NCBI GenBank assembly: GCA_963575645.1
Contig: OY754465.1
Coordinates: forward strand, 45,410,401-45,474,400
Reading direction: 5' to 3'
DNA: 64,000 nt
Origin: Xanthostigma xanthostigma
Lineage: Eukaryota; Arthropoda; Insecta; Raphidioptera; Raphidiidae
Positions 10,621-21,187 of this stretch are shown here, one piece after another. The stretch's first letter is position 1; each line of letters opens with the position of its first letter. The notes under the pieces are model-generated. The model searched no databases, had not been told where the DNA came from, and saw nothing but the letters and a program-made list of their open reading frames with translations. Made by a program: the position numbers and the translations under genes.

Positions 10621-11041
10621 ATATACCACGTTTTTAAAGCGAACTAAAATGTATAAAATAATTTCTTAATACATACAGATTTTTAACTTGTAGAGGATTT
10701 GAAACGAGAAACTGGGGCGCATTATTCGTTTTATCTCATAAATAAATTTTTTCATTGATAGCTCAACTCTCTACAGTTCTTATATATAAATGTAGCATGC
10801 GCCCCACGTTTTGCGTTTCAAATCTTATACAAGTTAAAAATCTGTCTGTAAAGAAATTATTTTATACTTTTTTTGGTATATTAAAAACTTTTTTGCCTTT
10901 CATTATTTTTATACTTTTTAGTAAAAAAGAAAAACAAAAATACATCGTAGAAATATTACATGTTCCATAGAGGATCGCACCCGCGACCTTCGCGTTATTA
11001 GTACGACGCTCTAACCGACTGAGCCATAGATCAGTGATTGC
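10621..11041 (-). mobile_element. tRNA-Ile-headed composite SINE/foldback element, copy 1
   Basis: On the minus strand a tRNA-Ile-like head (about 11036-10965) is followed by an A/T linker and a near-palindromic body of about 300 bp whose arms carry ACAGATTTTTAACTTG, GGGGCGCAT and AAAAACGTGGTATATT. The same head-plus-palindrome arrangement appears in direct orientation at 23527-23925, so the composite moved or was duplicated as a unit. No target duplication was resolved. Confidence 0.75.
10965..11036 (-). repeat. tRNA-Ile(AAT)-like SINE head
   Basis: The minus strand has an intact A box (TGGCTCAGTCGG), the anticodon arm GCGTCGTACTAATAACGCG with anticodon AAT, and GAAGGTCGCGGGTGCGATCC as a slightly altered B box. 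These match insect tRNA-Ile closely. The acceptor stem and the 3' side of the T stem (CTCTA where CCCGC is expected) do not pair, so this is a tRNA-derived sequence, not a functional gene. Confidence 0.75.
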
Positions 11042-12587
11042 TATGTACCTTACAGTCTTTAAACAATTATGAATGGATTATATGTATCTGTCCACCCGGA
11101 CAGACACACAAGACATCGACTTAAATAAAACGTGGTAAAAAGGAAACCAATCAGGAGGTCGGAGAAGGGACAACTTGACCCTTGTGTTCTCCTTTTTCTC
11201 TTTTAAATAGTTATTATGAAGTGAAAATCGGCAATTTTATAGGAGGTAAACAGTAATGATATTATCATTATAGTGACTGTTAACACTCGCTAAGTCGCTC
11301 GTATTGACACTTGATCACTACTAGTGATCATACCTTTCATTGCAAACGAGATACTTAAACTACCATTATTTAATTTTACGTTTGCCAAAAAGCAATTTCT
11401 GTACATTTAGAAAAACTTACTTTCTCGGAAAATACATTAAAGATATTCATATAGTTATCTTAGTAGCATTTTCGGTGATAAAAGCAGAACAGACATAATA
11501 AAAAATATGGCGAAACGGGTTTTATTGAAACGTTTTAATCTTTAATACCTTACGTACCTTCTATGTATCGAATTTATATCGTCGGTCGTTAAACTTGGGA
11601 CGTCGCGGTAGAGCACTTAACATATTGTGCCGTATTTCGCTTTAATAGTTTCGGATTTTGTAATCGATGCCCCGTTACCGAGCTACTTTTCTGAGATTGA
11701 CTTATGAATCTTTAATAAGATCGAACACTTCACAAAAGGTTGATTGTTTTATCTACAGAGAATGCTTTTTAATTGAGAAATCTTTTGCTATTTTGTATTT
11801 TTATTGTTAGTGTTAGGTACATTGTCAGTACGTTTTTAGTGTTTAAGGCCATCCGTACACGGACTGCTTTAAACAGTCAAAACCGACTGCTTGATGTGTA
11901 GGCAGTAGAATATTTGTTAAACATTGAGATTATAAGATTTTTAACAAAATAAAAGCTAGTACAATCAAACACCGAACGATGTCATGCCTTTATAAATCAA
12001 AGAGAATATAAACACTTGAACTAAATAATTACCGTGTCGCTTAAATTTTCGTTCCGATCATTTTCTTTTACATAATTTAATTAGTTGATTTGTTGTTTTG
12101 TTTGTGATATTTTATAATACTTATGTTTCTTTTGAGGTCAGTTAAATTGCAACTAAAGAAAACCGTACTATTTTTACTACTATAAGTACCTACTTTTAAG
12201 AAAATACTGAATATAAATCATATCTTTAGCATAAAGCAGTGTTGATTCAATAGAATGTTACGATAAAGGATTTATTTATGATCCTCAACCAAAACCTTCC
12301 TTCATCATAAATCATATCATTAAGTAAATTTACATACCTTTTTTAGAAATACCTCTGAACCATAGTTCTGCACCCATAAATACAACATCTAATGTCAGCT
12401 GTCACTGAGGCGTGACGTCACAAGAGTTTTCGCGATTACTTCAAAATTGAAAGATAAAAATGCAATAATTTACGTTAAAATTGAATTTATTGCTGAAACA
12501 ATGTTTTTTTTGGAAATAGTAAACGTGTACCTACATTATAGACCTGGATTTCAAAATTTGTCATCCTGCCTAATATACAAACACGTT
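11042..12587. other. AT-rich DNA with scattered repeat pieces, no gene
   Basis: About 11205-11300 resembles a dispersed MITE family (AAATCGGCAATTTTATAGG; related text at 34840, 35370 and 47180). About 12405-12520 has TGACGTCACAAGAGTTTTCGC, which I associate with a common lepidopteran repeat. Nothing coding is seen. Confidence 0.4.
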
Positions 12588-13020
12588 TTGACGTGATAAC
12601 GTCTTATAAATTAATGAAACACCGGCTGCACGCACGAAAAAGAGTAACGTTCCGCAAGCGAGAGCGCGATATAAGCGATAGTCTCTCTCTTCTCGCGTGA
12701 CGTCAGAGAGTAGTGTGCGTTCAACATTTTTTTCGGCTGTTCCAGCGAAAGCTACATCTGATAGATGGCCAGATAAATTATACGGTTTGTTAACAAATAT
12801 ATAATATATACCTATACATTCTTTTAAATGTCTTTTATAATTGCTTAAAAATATGTATTTTGCTTTGGTTGATCAAATTATTAGTCGGTAAAAATATAGT
12901 TTGACAGCTACTAAAATTTAGGTTATGTATTATTAAATATGATATTCGAGCGGAACACGTTATCACGTAAAACTATCCTATCGTCCGTAAACCGACATTA
13001 CAGACAACCAATTTTTTTTT
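12588..13020 (+). mobile_element. Recently active 430-bp repeat, copy 1
   Basis: It is nearly identical to 54422-54851 over its whole length, differing by a few indels (for example an extra CTATC and a shorter TA tract) and scattered substitutions. Ends: TTTTGACGTGATAACGTC and, about 45 bp inside the right edge, CGTTATCACGTAAAAC, forming 13-bp inverted repeats; homology then continues through CGTCCGTAAACCGAC to a T-run. Flanks of the two copies are unrelated. The body includes TGACGTCA-like sequence and CGAGAGCGCGATATAAGCG. Non-coding. Confidence 0.85.
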
Positions 13021-13627
13021 GAAGTAAAACCTCTTTACGCACGCATGACTTGGGGAGTAAGCTGGTGAATGCGTGACGAGAGATTTATGGAAGTGTGATC
13101 GGGCGAGGCAAACGGAAGCTGAGAGGGAGATATAAGTTAGTGAAAATAGAAAGAGGATGACAAATACTTCACTGTTAGTGGCGCCATCAGGTGGCCGAAA
13201 CAAATACTTCACTGGCTAGTAGCGCCATCATGTGGCCGAAACAAATACTTCACTGGCTAGTGGCGCCATCGGATGACCGAAAATATAAGCAGTACTAACA
13301 ATAGAATGATACATACTTAACTTGCCAGTGGCGCTATCGGGAGACAGAAAAAAGTTTTGTAAACCTACTTAACTTGCAGAGCTAAATAATATTTCATAAA
13401 GATTTACGCTTAAACTTTTGTTTTCATTATCTTTATGTTTATATTTCTTTCTTCTTACATTAGACTGTTCATTTCGTTCTTGAACAATTTTATAAGTTAA
13501 TATTTTATTCAATACATTAAATATTCTACGTTTAAAGTGAATAAAATTGTTAATTCATTTTAAAGTTCATATTTTGTGAATTTTCGGGTGAATAATAACA
13601 AATGATGGCAGAAGAAGTTTTACTTTA
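13020..13627. mobile_element. GAAGTAAAAC-ended MITE carrying a minisatellite, copy 1
   Basis: Outer ends TTTTGAAGTAAAAC (13018) and GAAGTTTTACTTTA (ending about 13627) are inverted. The interior contains the array at 13161-13350. The family recurs at 33988-34352 with a different internal repeat. Minisatellite-bearing non-autonomous elements of this kind are typical of Lepidoptera. Confidence 0.7.
13161..13350. repeat. Minisatellite, 40-41-bp unit, three good copies plus a degraded fourth
   Basis: Units begin CAAATACTTCACTG at 13161, 13201 and 13242, each containing AGTGGCGCCATCAGGTGGCC-like sequence. A diverged unit with CTTAACTTGCCAGTGGCGCT follows at about 13311-13350. Confidence 0.9.
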
Positions 13628-13651
13628 GTCGTGTGGTCTAAAGCACACTCG

Positions 13652-16348
13652 TTTTTAGGGTTCCGTACCCGAAGGTCAAACGGGACCCTATTACTAAGCC
13701 TCCGCTGTCCGTCTGTCTGTCTGTCCGTCTGTCTGTCAGCGGGCTGTATCTCAAGAACCGTAATAGGTAGAGAGTTGAAATTTTCACAGAGTATGTATTT
13801 CTATTGCCGCTAGAACAACAAATAATTAAAAAACCCCCAAAACTCCCCAAAGAGGAGCAAATTCAGTTTTTTGCTTGTAAGTCGCTCAATTTAAATCAGA
13901 TCGTTTCGAGACCTGTCTTAAACGAAAGAGCAGAAAATTTTACATAGATTTTGTATAACAGAATTCGTCGAAACACTTTTTTTATACAGCTTTATATAGA
14001 AATAAAATGTATAAATTCAATTTTGTCTAATCCATAGCATACACGGGGATCGTCTGTCTTCGTTTGTTGCATACTGTACTATGGGAATTTAAAAATTGCG
14101 TATGTTTTGAAATGCAACGCCTTCTGAGTTAACGATTTGAACTAATTTTAATTATTAGAACATATTGCTTTGACAGATGCAAACGTCATTTTTGACATTT
14201 TTTACCATTCCAACACCATGGATGAGCGGAATGAAACCAAATTTTGGGAGGATATTTGATATGCAAATATGAAGAGGCCTATTGTTTTTGAGAGACGTCG
14301 GCGCAAGCGCAAAAGAAATATATATTATAATGTTGTTTTTATAAGATAATAGTATACTTTTCATAACGGCTTATTATTTTGTTTTACAGGAGTTTTGTAA
14401 AATAAATTTTTGAAAAAAATCGGCGCATGCGTAGAAGAAATATATACTATAAGGCTGGTTTTTAGGCGCGATTAGCGTAAGCTAAAGCGCCTTATATGTA
14501 CTCGCTTTGTCTGTGAATCTGTGAGTCACGCTTTTTGTATCCAGCGTACAGCCCAAACGCCTTAACCGATTTTAAAAAACTTTTTTTTGTTCGATTCGTC
14601 TCCGGGTAACTTAAATCCTAACGTCGCCCGATTTTTGAATTTTGACCCCAGAGGGGAGCAATAAAGAAAAAACGAAGTTTTTTGCTTATAACTCACTCAA
14701 TTTAAATCAGATCGGTTCGAAACCTGTCTTAAACGAAAGAGGAGAAAATTTTACATAAATTTCGTACAACAGAATTTGCCAAAACAGGTTTTTTATACCA
14801 ATTTATTTAGAAATAAATTCAATTTGATATAATCGATGGCAAACATCTTTCGGTTATCTCTCTCTGTTGCACGGTTTAATATGGTAATATAAAGATTACG
14901 TTTGTTCTGTCTTAAAATAAAACGATTGCATTTGTTCAAAAACGGATGGCATTTCAAATATTTGTAAAATGCAACGCCTTCTGAGTTAACAATTTGAATA
15001 ACTAATTATTAGAACATAATTTTTTGACAGATGCAAACGTCATTTTTGACATTTCTTACCATTCCGACACCACAGATGAGCGGATTGAAACCAAATTTTG
15101 GGAGGATGTTTGATATGCAAATACGAAGTGGCCTATTGTTTTTTGGGAACATCGGCGCATGCGTAAAAGAGTATATCTTTTATAATGTTGTTTTATATAA
15201 TAATAATATAGTTTTTAAAAAGACTTATTATTTTATCTATTTTTACATGAAAGTTTTGTAAACTTTTTGGGGAAAATCGGCGCATGCGCAAAAGAGATAT
15301 GGGCTATGACGTTGTTTCTTATATAATAATGATTTACATTTCATAACGGTTGATTATTCTATCTGTTTTACAAGAAATTTTTGTATTTTATTTCGGGAAA
15401 AAACGGCGCATGCGAATCAGAGATATATGTTATTACAAGAAAAATAAAATAATAATGAAAAGAAAGTTTTTATTGAAATGTACCAAAAGTGAAATATAAT
15501 TATTTTAATTATTTAGGATAATAATTATAAAAAAGTTGGTTGTGACTTATTATTAATAAATTATTAAAATGATTTTTTCCTTTCTGTGTTTCAATATTTT
15601 CAACTGTAATTTTTTTCGTAGATTAAGTTAATTAAATTATATTATTAAGCTCAAAGTGTCGTTAAAAATATACAACAATTTTCAAACATAACGCCGGGGT
15701 ATATTTTATAGAATTTCGCGCCTTGTAATTCTTGAATTATTATATAATAACGGCATACTTTTCATAACGGTTTATTATTCTATCTATGTTTACAAAAGTT
15801 TTGTAAATTTTTTGGGAAAAATTGGCGCATGCGCAAAAGAAATATATGCAATAAAGTTGTTTTATATAATAATAGTATATATTTCATAATGGTTTAAAAG
15901 AAAGTTTTGTAAAAAGTTTTAGGGGGAAAGGCGGCGCATGCGCAGAAGAGATATGTGCTATAACATTGTTTTTATATAATAATGGTATATTTTTCATAAT
16001 GGTTTAATATTCTAAAGTTTTGTATTTTTTTTTTGGGGAAATCGGCGTATGCGCAACAGAGATATTTGCCATAACGTTGTTATTTGATATAATGGTATAT
16101 TTATCAAAACTTTATATTATTTTATTCTACAAGAAATTTTTGTAAAAGAAGTGTTTATAATATAAAAACGCCGGGGTGTATTATGTAAAATTTCACGCCT
16201 TGACATTCTTGAACTACTTGCATACTCCCACTGGTTACATATTGTTATAGCGCCTCTCTTGTTTCTTTTACAAAAGTATTTAAAAAGTACATAGTGTACG
16301 GAACCCTTCGTGTGCGAGTCCGACTCACACTTGACCGGTTTTTTTTTA
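13652..16348 (+). mobile_element. Composite lepidopteran repeat, AGGGTTCCGTAC-type, 2.7 kb
   Basis: The left edge TTTTTAGGGTTCCGTACCCG and the right edge GTGTACGGAACCCTTCG...CCGGTTTTTTTTT carry a short inverted pair (AGGGTTCCGTAC at 13656 and GTACGGAACCCT at 16296). The first 180 bp include CTGTCCGTCTGTCTGTC and GTTGAAATTTTCACAGA, standard for this lepidopteran family. Inside, a block of about 800 bp is tandemly duplicated (TTTTTTGCTTGTAAGTCGC at 13867, TTTTTTGCTTATAACTCAC at 14677) and is interleaved with the minisatellite annotated below. Fragments of the same block occur at 33222-33480. No coding potential. Confidence 0.7.
14260..16160. repeat. Minisatellite clusters, unit about 110-125 bp, around CGGCGCATGCGC
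   Basis: The unit contains GGGAAAATCGGCGCATGCGC, AAAAGAGATATATGC, ATAACGTTGTTTTTATATAA, TTTTCATAACGGTTTATTAT and ACAAGAAAGTTTTGTA. Copies fall in three clusters: 14260-14460, 15110-15430 and 15730-16160. Each unit centres on the 8-bp palindrome GCGCATGC or a variant. One isolated unit is seen at 3400-3500 (ATCGGCTCATGCGCAGAAGA), showing the unit is dispersed as well as arrayed. Confidence 0.85.
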
Positions 16349-17158
16349 TATACCTATTACAAATCACTGAAAGTGGCATACGAAGTATTTTTTGATGCGA
16401 CCCTCATAAGCCCAATTTTATTTACAGCGGCCGAAGCGCCACTTGCAGTTGGACAGCCCTGTACTAGAGTATAATTAATAAGTATAAGGTATGTTGAACT
16501 ACGGTAATTGGTCTGTAGTTTGCAACATTGTTACTATTTTTTTTCTTTATTGTCGGTATGATCAGAGAAATTTTAAAGCAAGTAGGAGAAATGAACTGTA
16601 GTCATTAGTTGATGTTTGAATAAATAATTCGATCAACTGTGCCTTTATTTTAAACTCTGTATACCCAAATGCAAATGGATTCGCGTACAGATTGTGCATC
16701 TATGATAGTTATACAGGTTTCATGCGAATCTCTTCAAACTAAACTATTATTTTAATAGGTTTCCAGTTAATAGAGTTTCCGAATTGGATTTTGGTTATTG
16801 CTTCTAAACATGCACGCGTTATAGGCTGGTCTACGTTTGTTATTTTGTTATACAGTCATGACCGCCGTTTATATATAGACGGTTAATACTAAATCAAAGA
16901 GCTTCAACTGAGTTCAACCGAAGTTTAATGACAAAAGAAGCAGCTTGTTGGATTTCTTGTAACGACGACTATGCATTTACTTATTGTGTTGCATTAATAA
17001 AAATGTAAAGACCATATTTTGCATCTAATTTGTTAAAAACTTGTTCATTCGTTTCATGAGTTACAAACAGAATAATGTATTGATTATATAATTTAATACA
17101 ATTTTACAGCCCATTATTTCTGATAGATAATGCTATCCAACAAAAATATAATCATAAG
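16349..17158. other. Anonymous AT-rich DNA
   Basis: No repeat family, RNA gene or credible open frame was recognised. Confidence 0.4.
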
Positions 17159-17262
17159 TAGTGTATTTGCCATATGGCACATGCACTATCGGTCGGACGG
17201 CGGGACCTAGGGGTCAGACTAAAATTTACCGACGTTTTATAGCCTTCTGAACATCAGGCCAA
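17159..17262 (+). mobile_element. TAGTGTATTTGC element, truncated copy
   Basis: It starts TAGTGTATTTGCCATATGGC and continues GGACCTAGGGGTCAGACTAA, as in the full copies at 61173-61865 and 35618-36169. Only the first 100 bp are present. Confidence 0.8.
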
Positions 17263-17273
17263 AAAGTGAGATA

Positions 17274-17762
17274 AAAAGCAATTTTTTAGTACATTTTTTA
17301 TAGATCATAATTGAACTTTCCATACTTTGTTTTATTGGCCAATTTCTGTACCATTTAAACAAAATCTACAGGTTATAATTCTAACTTTGTAATCCACATG
17401 AATAAAATTAAATTTGAGTCTGTTTTACTTAAAGTTAATTGTCGTATTATTTAATTTGCAACTCAAAACAAGTCAATTCATCCTATTTCATAATAAAGAG
17501 CACACCACAGATTCTGTGGAGCACACAGAAAATGACACTCATTTCTCTTGTTATTTGATAGTAATGAGGTAGTGGCAGAGGCCAGAAGATGGCACCACTG
17601 TGCTTGCTGCTGCAGTTATAAAGGGAATTTTCATGTAAACACCACTAGATTTTTGTTTTTTTTGTTGGAAGGAAAACACTCAAAAGGGCATCACATCATT
17701 AGTTGTAGTCTCTAGTGAACGAGAGTTTAATTTTTTATTAATTTAGTGGCTTAGAAAATTTT
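17274..17762 (+). repeat. 490-bp dispersed repeat, copy 1
   Basis: It aligns along its whole length with 46233-46718 in the same orientation: ACCATTTAAACAAAATCTAC, CAAGTCAATTCATCCTAT, CAGAAGATGGCACCACTGT, GTTATAAAGGGAA and TAATTTAGTGGCTTAGAAAA are shared, with moderate divergence. TATAAAGGG is TATA-box-like, so an LTR or promoter-bearing end of a retroelement is possible, but no primer-binding site or second LTR was found. Confidence 0.8.
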
Positions 17763-18102
17763 TCAGAAAATTTTCTGTTTCAAAATTTTCCGCAGGAAAC
17801 CCACAACTCTACTTCTTAAGATATATTTATTATTTTCTCAAATATAAAAATTGCGATATAGGTATGTACCTAGTAATATCAAATTATGTTTGTGAAAAAT
17901 AACTAATAATAATTTAGAGTGATGATGATCCTGTTTAAATGTTGGAAGATTAAAGGATGAATCCTGGTGGCATAGGATCGATGAATTAAGCAAATACTGA
18001 AGGTTTTTTTTTATTGCATTTTATTGTCTGACGTTTTGGAAAACTTTATGCCATCTTCGGAGAATCTAGAAGATTTATAAGTATATAAAAAGTTTTAAAT
18101 TA

Positions 18103-18190
18103 TTGTTGTTACAGTTGTTATTGTTAAAGTTATTGTTGTTAAAGTTATTATTGTCAAATTATTGTTGTTAAAGTTAAAGTTAAAAAATTG
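18103..18190. repeat. Simple repeat of TTGTTAAAGTTAT units
   Basis: Irregular repeats of TTATTGTTGTTAAAGTTA. Just upstream, GTCTGACGTTTTGG and GCCATCTTCGGAGAATC (18025-18066) resemble the GACGTTT-CATCTTC motif common near Penelope-like ends. Confidence 0.7.
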
Positions 18191-18589
18191 GAAGTAAAAT
18201 AAATAAACTTACCAATGCTGTCTTATTATGTATAAAATGTCTTATTATGTATAAAATTTGAAAAAATAAATCTTATTTCTATTTGTATAATAATATAGTT
18301 TATTACTCTGTCGCTGTAAGAAATTAGGTTTAATTTAATTGTAAACCGATATCACTGCGAATGAAGCGACGAGTAATTTTAATGTTATACATGCTGCATT
18401 CTGAGTGCTGTGGCTATATACGTATATTTTAACGTACCGAGGTTGAATTGATCATTGCTTTGCATATAATTTTAAAGTGTCAACAGAATATTCCCTTTAT
18501 ATTATACAATATGCACACATATACTACAGAGTAACTGGTTGTGTATGTGTATTATATAATGCAACGTTATTTCGTATCTAATATAGATA

Positions 18590-19056
18590 GTAGACAGTAG
18601 TATACCAACTAGTGATGCAACGAATGTCAATTTTTAGACATTCGCGAATTAAATATTCAGTTTTCAAATCTGGCATCACTTGTCCAATGTTAAAATTTGA
18701 CTGCTAATTGGCTGTGCAAGTCGCATGCACACATTTGTTGTGGTCCTGGGTACTAGGTTTATTATTATGATTATAAATATGTATAGGTTTAAAAACTTTA
18801 TTACCTAACGTTAAAGTAAAGGCTGATGAAAGATTTAAGTTATTTTTTAAAAAGAAGTAAGAAAAAACTTTTCGAATAAAAACGCTAAGAAATTAATATT
18901 TTTTCTTCTTCCTATTTAATATTATTTTCACATTTAGAAAAATGGGATTTTTTCTGATAATAATCGCAAAATATTCATAAGAATATTGTGAATGCAAATG
19001 TCAAAAAATATGCGAATATTCATTACATCACATCTAGTAGACAGTAATATACCAAC
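18590..19056. mobile_element. hAT-like element between 20-bp direct repeats
   Basis: The 427-bp element 18610-19036 has hAT-like ends TAGTGATGCAACGAAT and, from the right, TAGATGTGATGTAATGAAT. It lies exactly between two 20-bp direct repeats, GTAGACAGTAGTATACCAAC (18590-18609) and GTAGACAGTAATATACCAAC (19037-19056), differing at one site. hAT insertions normally duplicate 8 bp. Sub-terminal GCGAATATTCAT and ACATTCGCGAATTAA are repeated inverted motifs. Non-coding. Confidence 0.75.
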
Positions 19057-19659
19057 TGTAGAATAGGAGAATATGAACTGAAGTATCTAATATATTAAGG
19101 GCCGTATATACTGTGTTAACTAATATTTAATAATTTGCACTGATTTTTCACTCGGCACTTGGCCGAACATAATTAATCACAAATAATAAAAACACTAAAT
19201 TCTATAAATATTTACAATCTACAAAATATCTTAAGGATTTTCAAGTGTTTTTATTATTTGTTAATATTTAATAAATGAAACTAATAACTAAAATGAAGAA
19301 AACGAGTCAGAAAACCTCAACACGCATAGGGTGGGGATTTATTTGTCTCTTTCCTTTTTTTTAACGAGTTCCCACCTGCTGAATGTTGAGGTTTTTCGAT
19401 TTGCTTACATCTTTTTAGTTATTGGTTTCATTTTTGTGTATTGACATTCCTTGTTGTTTTAAATAATTAATTTTTGTCTGCCTTTTAGTTAGTCATTTTT
19501 ACGGATTCAAGTTTTTTCTTAAAAAATCATTTTGTAGTATGTGTCAAAATGGTAGCGGAATACTGTTATAATTTGTAAACAGTAATATACACTTGTTTGA
19601 TGATAATGTGAAGAAACATCATCTTACAAGAAACTAAATCTGCAAAACAAATCTAAACA

Positions 19660-19886
19660 TTGCTTACGATGCTGTTCGCAGTGCCATGATTTGGATCTAC
19701 AATAAAGTGCCACAAGAAATAAAATGGTCAAACGACTTCTAATTTAAAAAGTCTTTAAAACACATTTTGCAAAACTCAAAATTTTATCATAATGCAGAAT
19801 TGTATGTACTTACCTTTAACACAGTATATATTCTTCTATGAATGTATAAATAAAAACCGCTTATTATAAATTATTATTATTATAGT
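19660..19886 (+). mobile_element. 5'-truncated LINE 3' end
   Basis: A C-terminal reverse-transcriptase-ORF remnant is followed by a short 3' UTR and an A/T microsatellite tail (TTATTATAAATTATTATTAT, about 19860-19886), the usual appearance of a dead-on-arrival non-LTR insertion. Confidence 0.7.
19669..19842 (+). pseudogene. Non-LTR retrotransposon ORF2, C-terminal remnant
   Basis: In one frame this reads AVRSAMIWIYNKVPQEIKW, then NDF, a stop at about 19740, and FKKSLKHILQNSKFYHNAEL. The pattern Y-N-K-(V/L/I)-P-(Q)-E-I-K followed 10-12 residues later by F-K-K-(S/K)-L-K is the conserved tail of ORF2 in Jockey/CR1-type elements, downstream of the reverse transcriptase domain. The intact protein would copy element RNA into DNA at the target site. 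Here only about 55 codons remain, with an in-frame stop and no catalytic motif, so it is inert. The clade (Jockey or CR1) cannot be settled from this much sequence. Confidence 0.7.
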
Positions 19887-20522
19887 TATATGTGTGTTTA
19901 CTACAAGTCTGACGTCATACTTCAAACCAACATGGCGGACAGCGTTTGTTGACGAATCAAAAAGTTGCAATTTTAAAATCGAAATAGTCAATCAACCTCG
20001 CGTTTTTGAAAATACAAAAAAAAGCTTCAAAGCACTATATACACCCCTTAATATATTATGTGCCAATTTTGTATGCCAGTCGTGTTTAAATGTTGCATAT
20101 TCATGTTCTCGTGCTTTGTGTCTCCTCTATCTTTGCTATACTCCTTTAATAAGCCATTTGGATTTTGTCTGCTAACTACCTGTCTCTATTACTAGTTGTG
20201 CCACTGTATTATGAACTTGTATGTCGCGAAAATATATAGAATGTAACATAAAATGTTCCACGGGGTGGAAGTGCAGTAATTTTATGGTGGAAGTACGGGT
20301 ATATAATAAAATATTTTCTCAAAACTAATTACTGTTATTGCAAGAATAATACGATGGAGCCGAGGGTTCCACTTAATCACGGGTGGAGTTAAAAATAAAC
20401 TGAAATATAGACAATGAATCAACAGTAGTGGAAACCTTGGCTCCACTGTATTAATAATCTTGCAACAACAGTAATAAGTTTTCAGCAAAAATTTTTAAAT
20501 ATACCCGTGATTCCACCATCTA
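19887..20522. other. Unassigned DNA with an imperfect inverted pair
   Basis: A 93-codon plus frame at 19894-20175 has no recognised domain. At about 20283-20515 GTGGAAGTACGGGTATATAA and TATACCCGTGATTCCACCAT, with GGAGCCGAGGGTTCCAC versus GTGGAAACCTTGGCTCC inside, form a roughly 230-bp degenerate inverted repeat (possible MITE). Confidence 0.5.
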
Positions 20523-20701
20523 CTAGTCTACTTAGGATTTTTATTTTCCATCAAAATAAAATATAGTCTAAATTACTCAGGGATAGTGTGGCTTTTTATT
20601 GGTGAAAGATTTTTTAGAATCGATTCAGTAGTTCCAGAGACCAGAGATTACATGCAAACACACAAACAAACTAATTTTACTTTTTATTATAATAGTATAG
20701 A
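20523..20701 (-). mobile_element. Short Helitron-like element
   Basis: On the minus strand it begins TCTATACTATTATAATAAAA after a host A and reaches CTAG followed by T at 20522. The text resembling CTCTGGAACTACTGAATCG is shared with lepidopteran Helitrons. A convincing 3' hairpin is lacking, so the right-hand end is provisional. Confidence 0.5.
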
Positions 20702-21187
20702 TTTCCAAACTGTTCTGTATTGCAAATTTTCAGTACCGGCATTCCTGTATAAATTGATGCATGGTGATGCTTTATGACTTGTTTTAAAAGCATTTCGCCG
20801 ATCAGGTAAACTCGCGCGATGTGTAGAAAAATAAAGAATTGTCATTTCAATGCAGCTGAATCGTTGCATCAATGTTGCATTGAATAAAAAAAAACCGCTA
20901 TAAAACCACCTCGACGCAGACGACGCTTTTGCGTCAATAACACAATAGTAGAGATATGAATAGGGATTTTTATCTGTATTTATGTATGCGGATTTTTCTA
21001 CATTCAACCTTTTTCTGTTTGTGGCTCTCTTCGAAGTCTCTGTGGTCTTTCCTTTATATTACTTATAAATTTCATATTTGCAGACTAAATATTTACAGGT
21101 CACAAGAAGGTGTCAATTAACTACTACGGCCCGCGGAAAAAAACGTAAAATTTATTCTGGCCCATGTTATAAAAAAAGGTTGTACAG

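Noticed and set aside
10965..11036. Functional tRNA-Ile gene
   Set aside because: The A box and anticodon arm are good, but the acceptor stem and T stem do not pair, and a second decayed copy with the same attached body exists.
12680..12720. TGACGTCA-like site as a host CRE promoter
   Set aside because: It is part of a dispersed repeat present identically at 54.5 kb, with no gene next to it.
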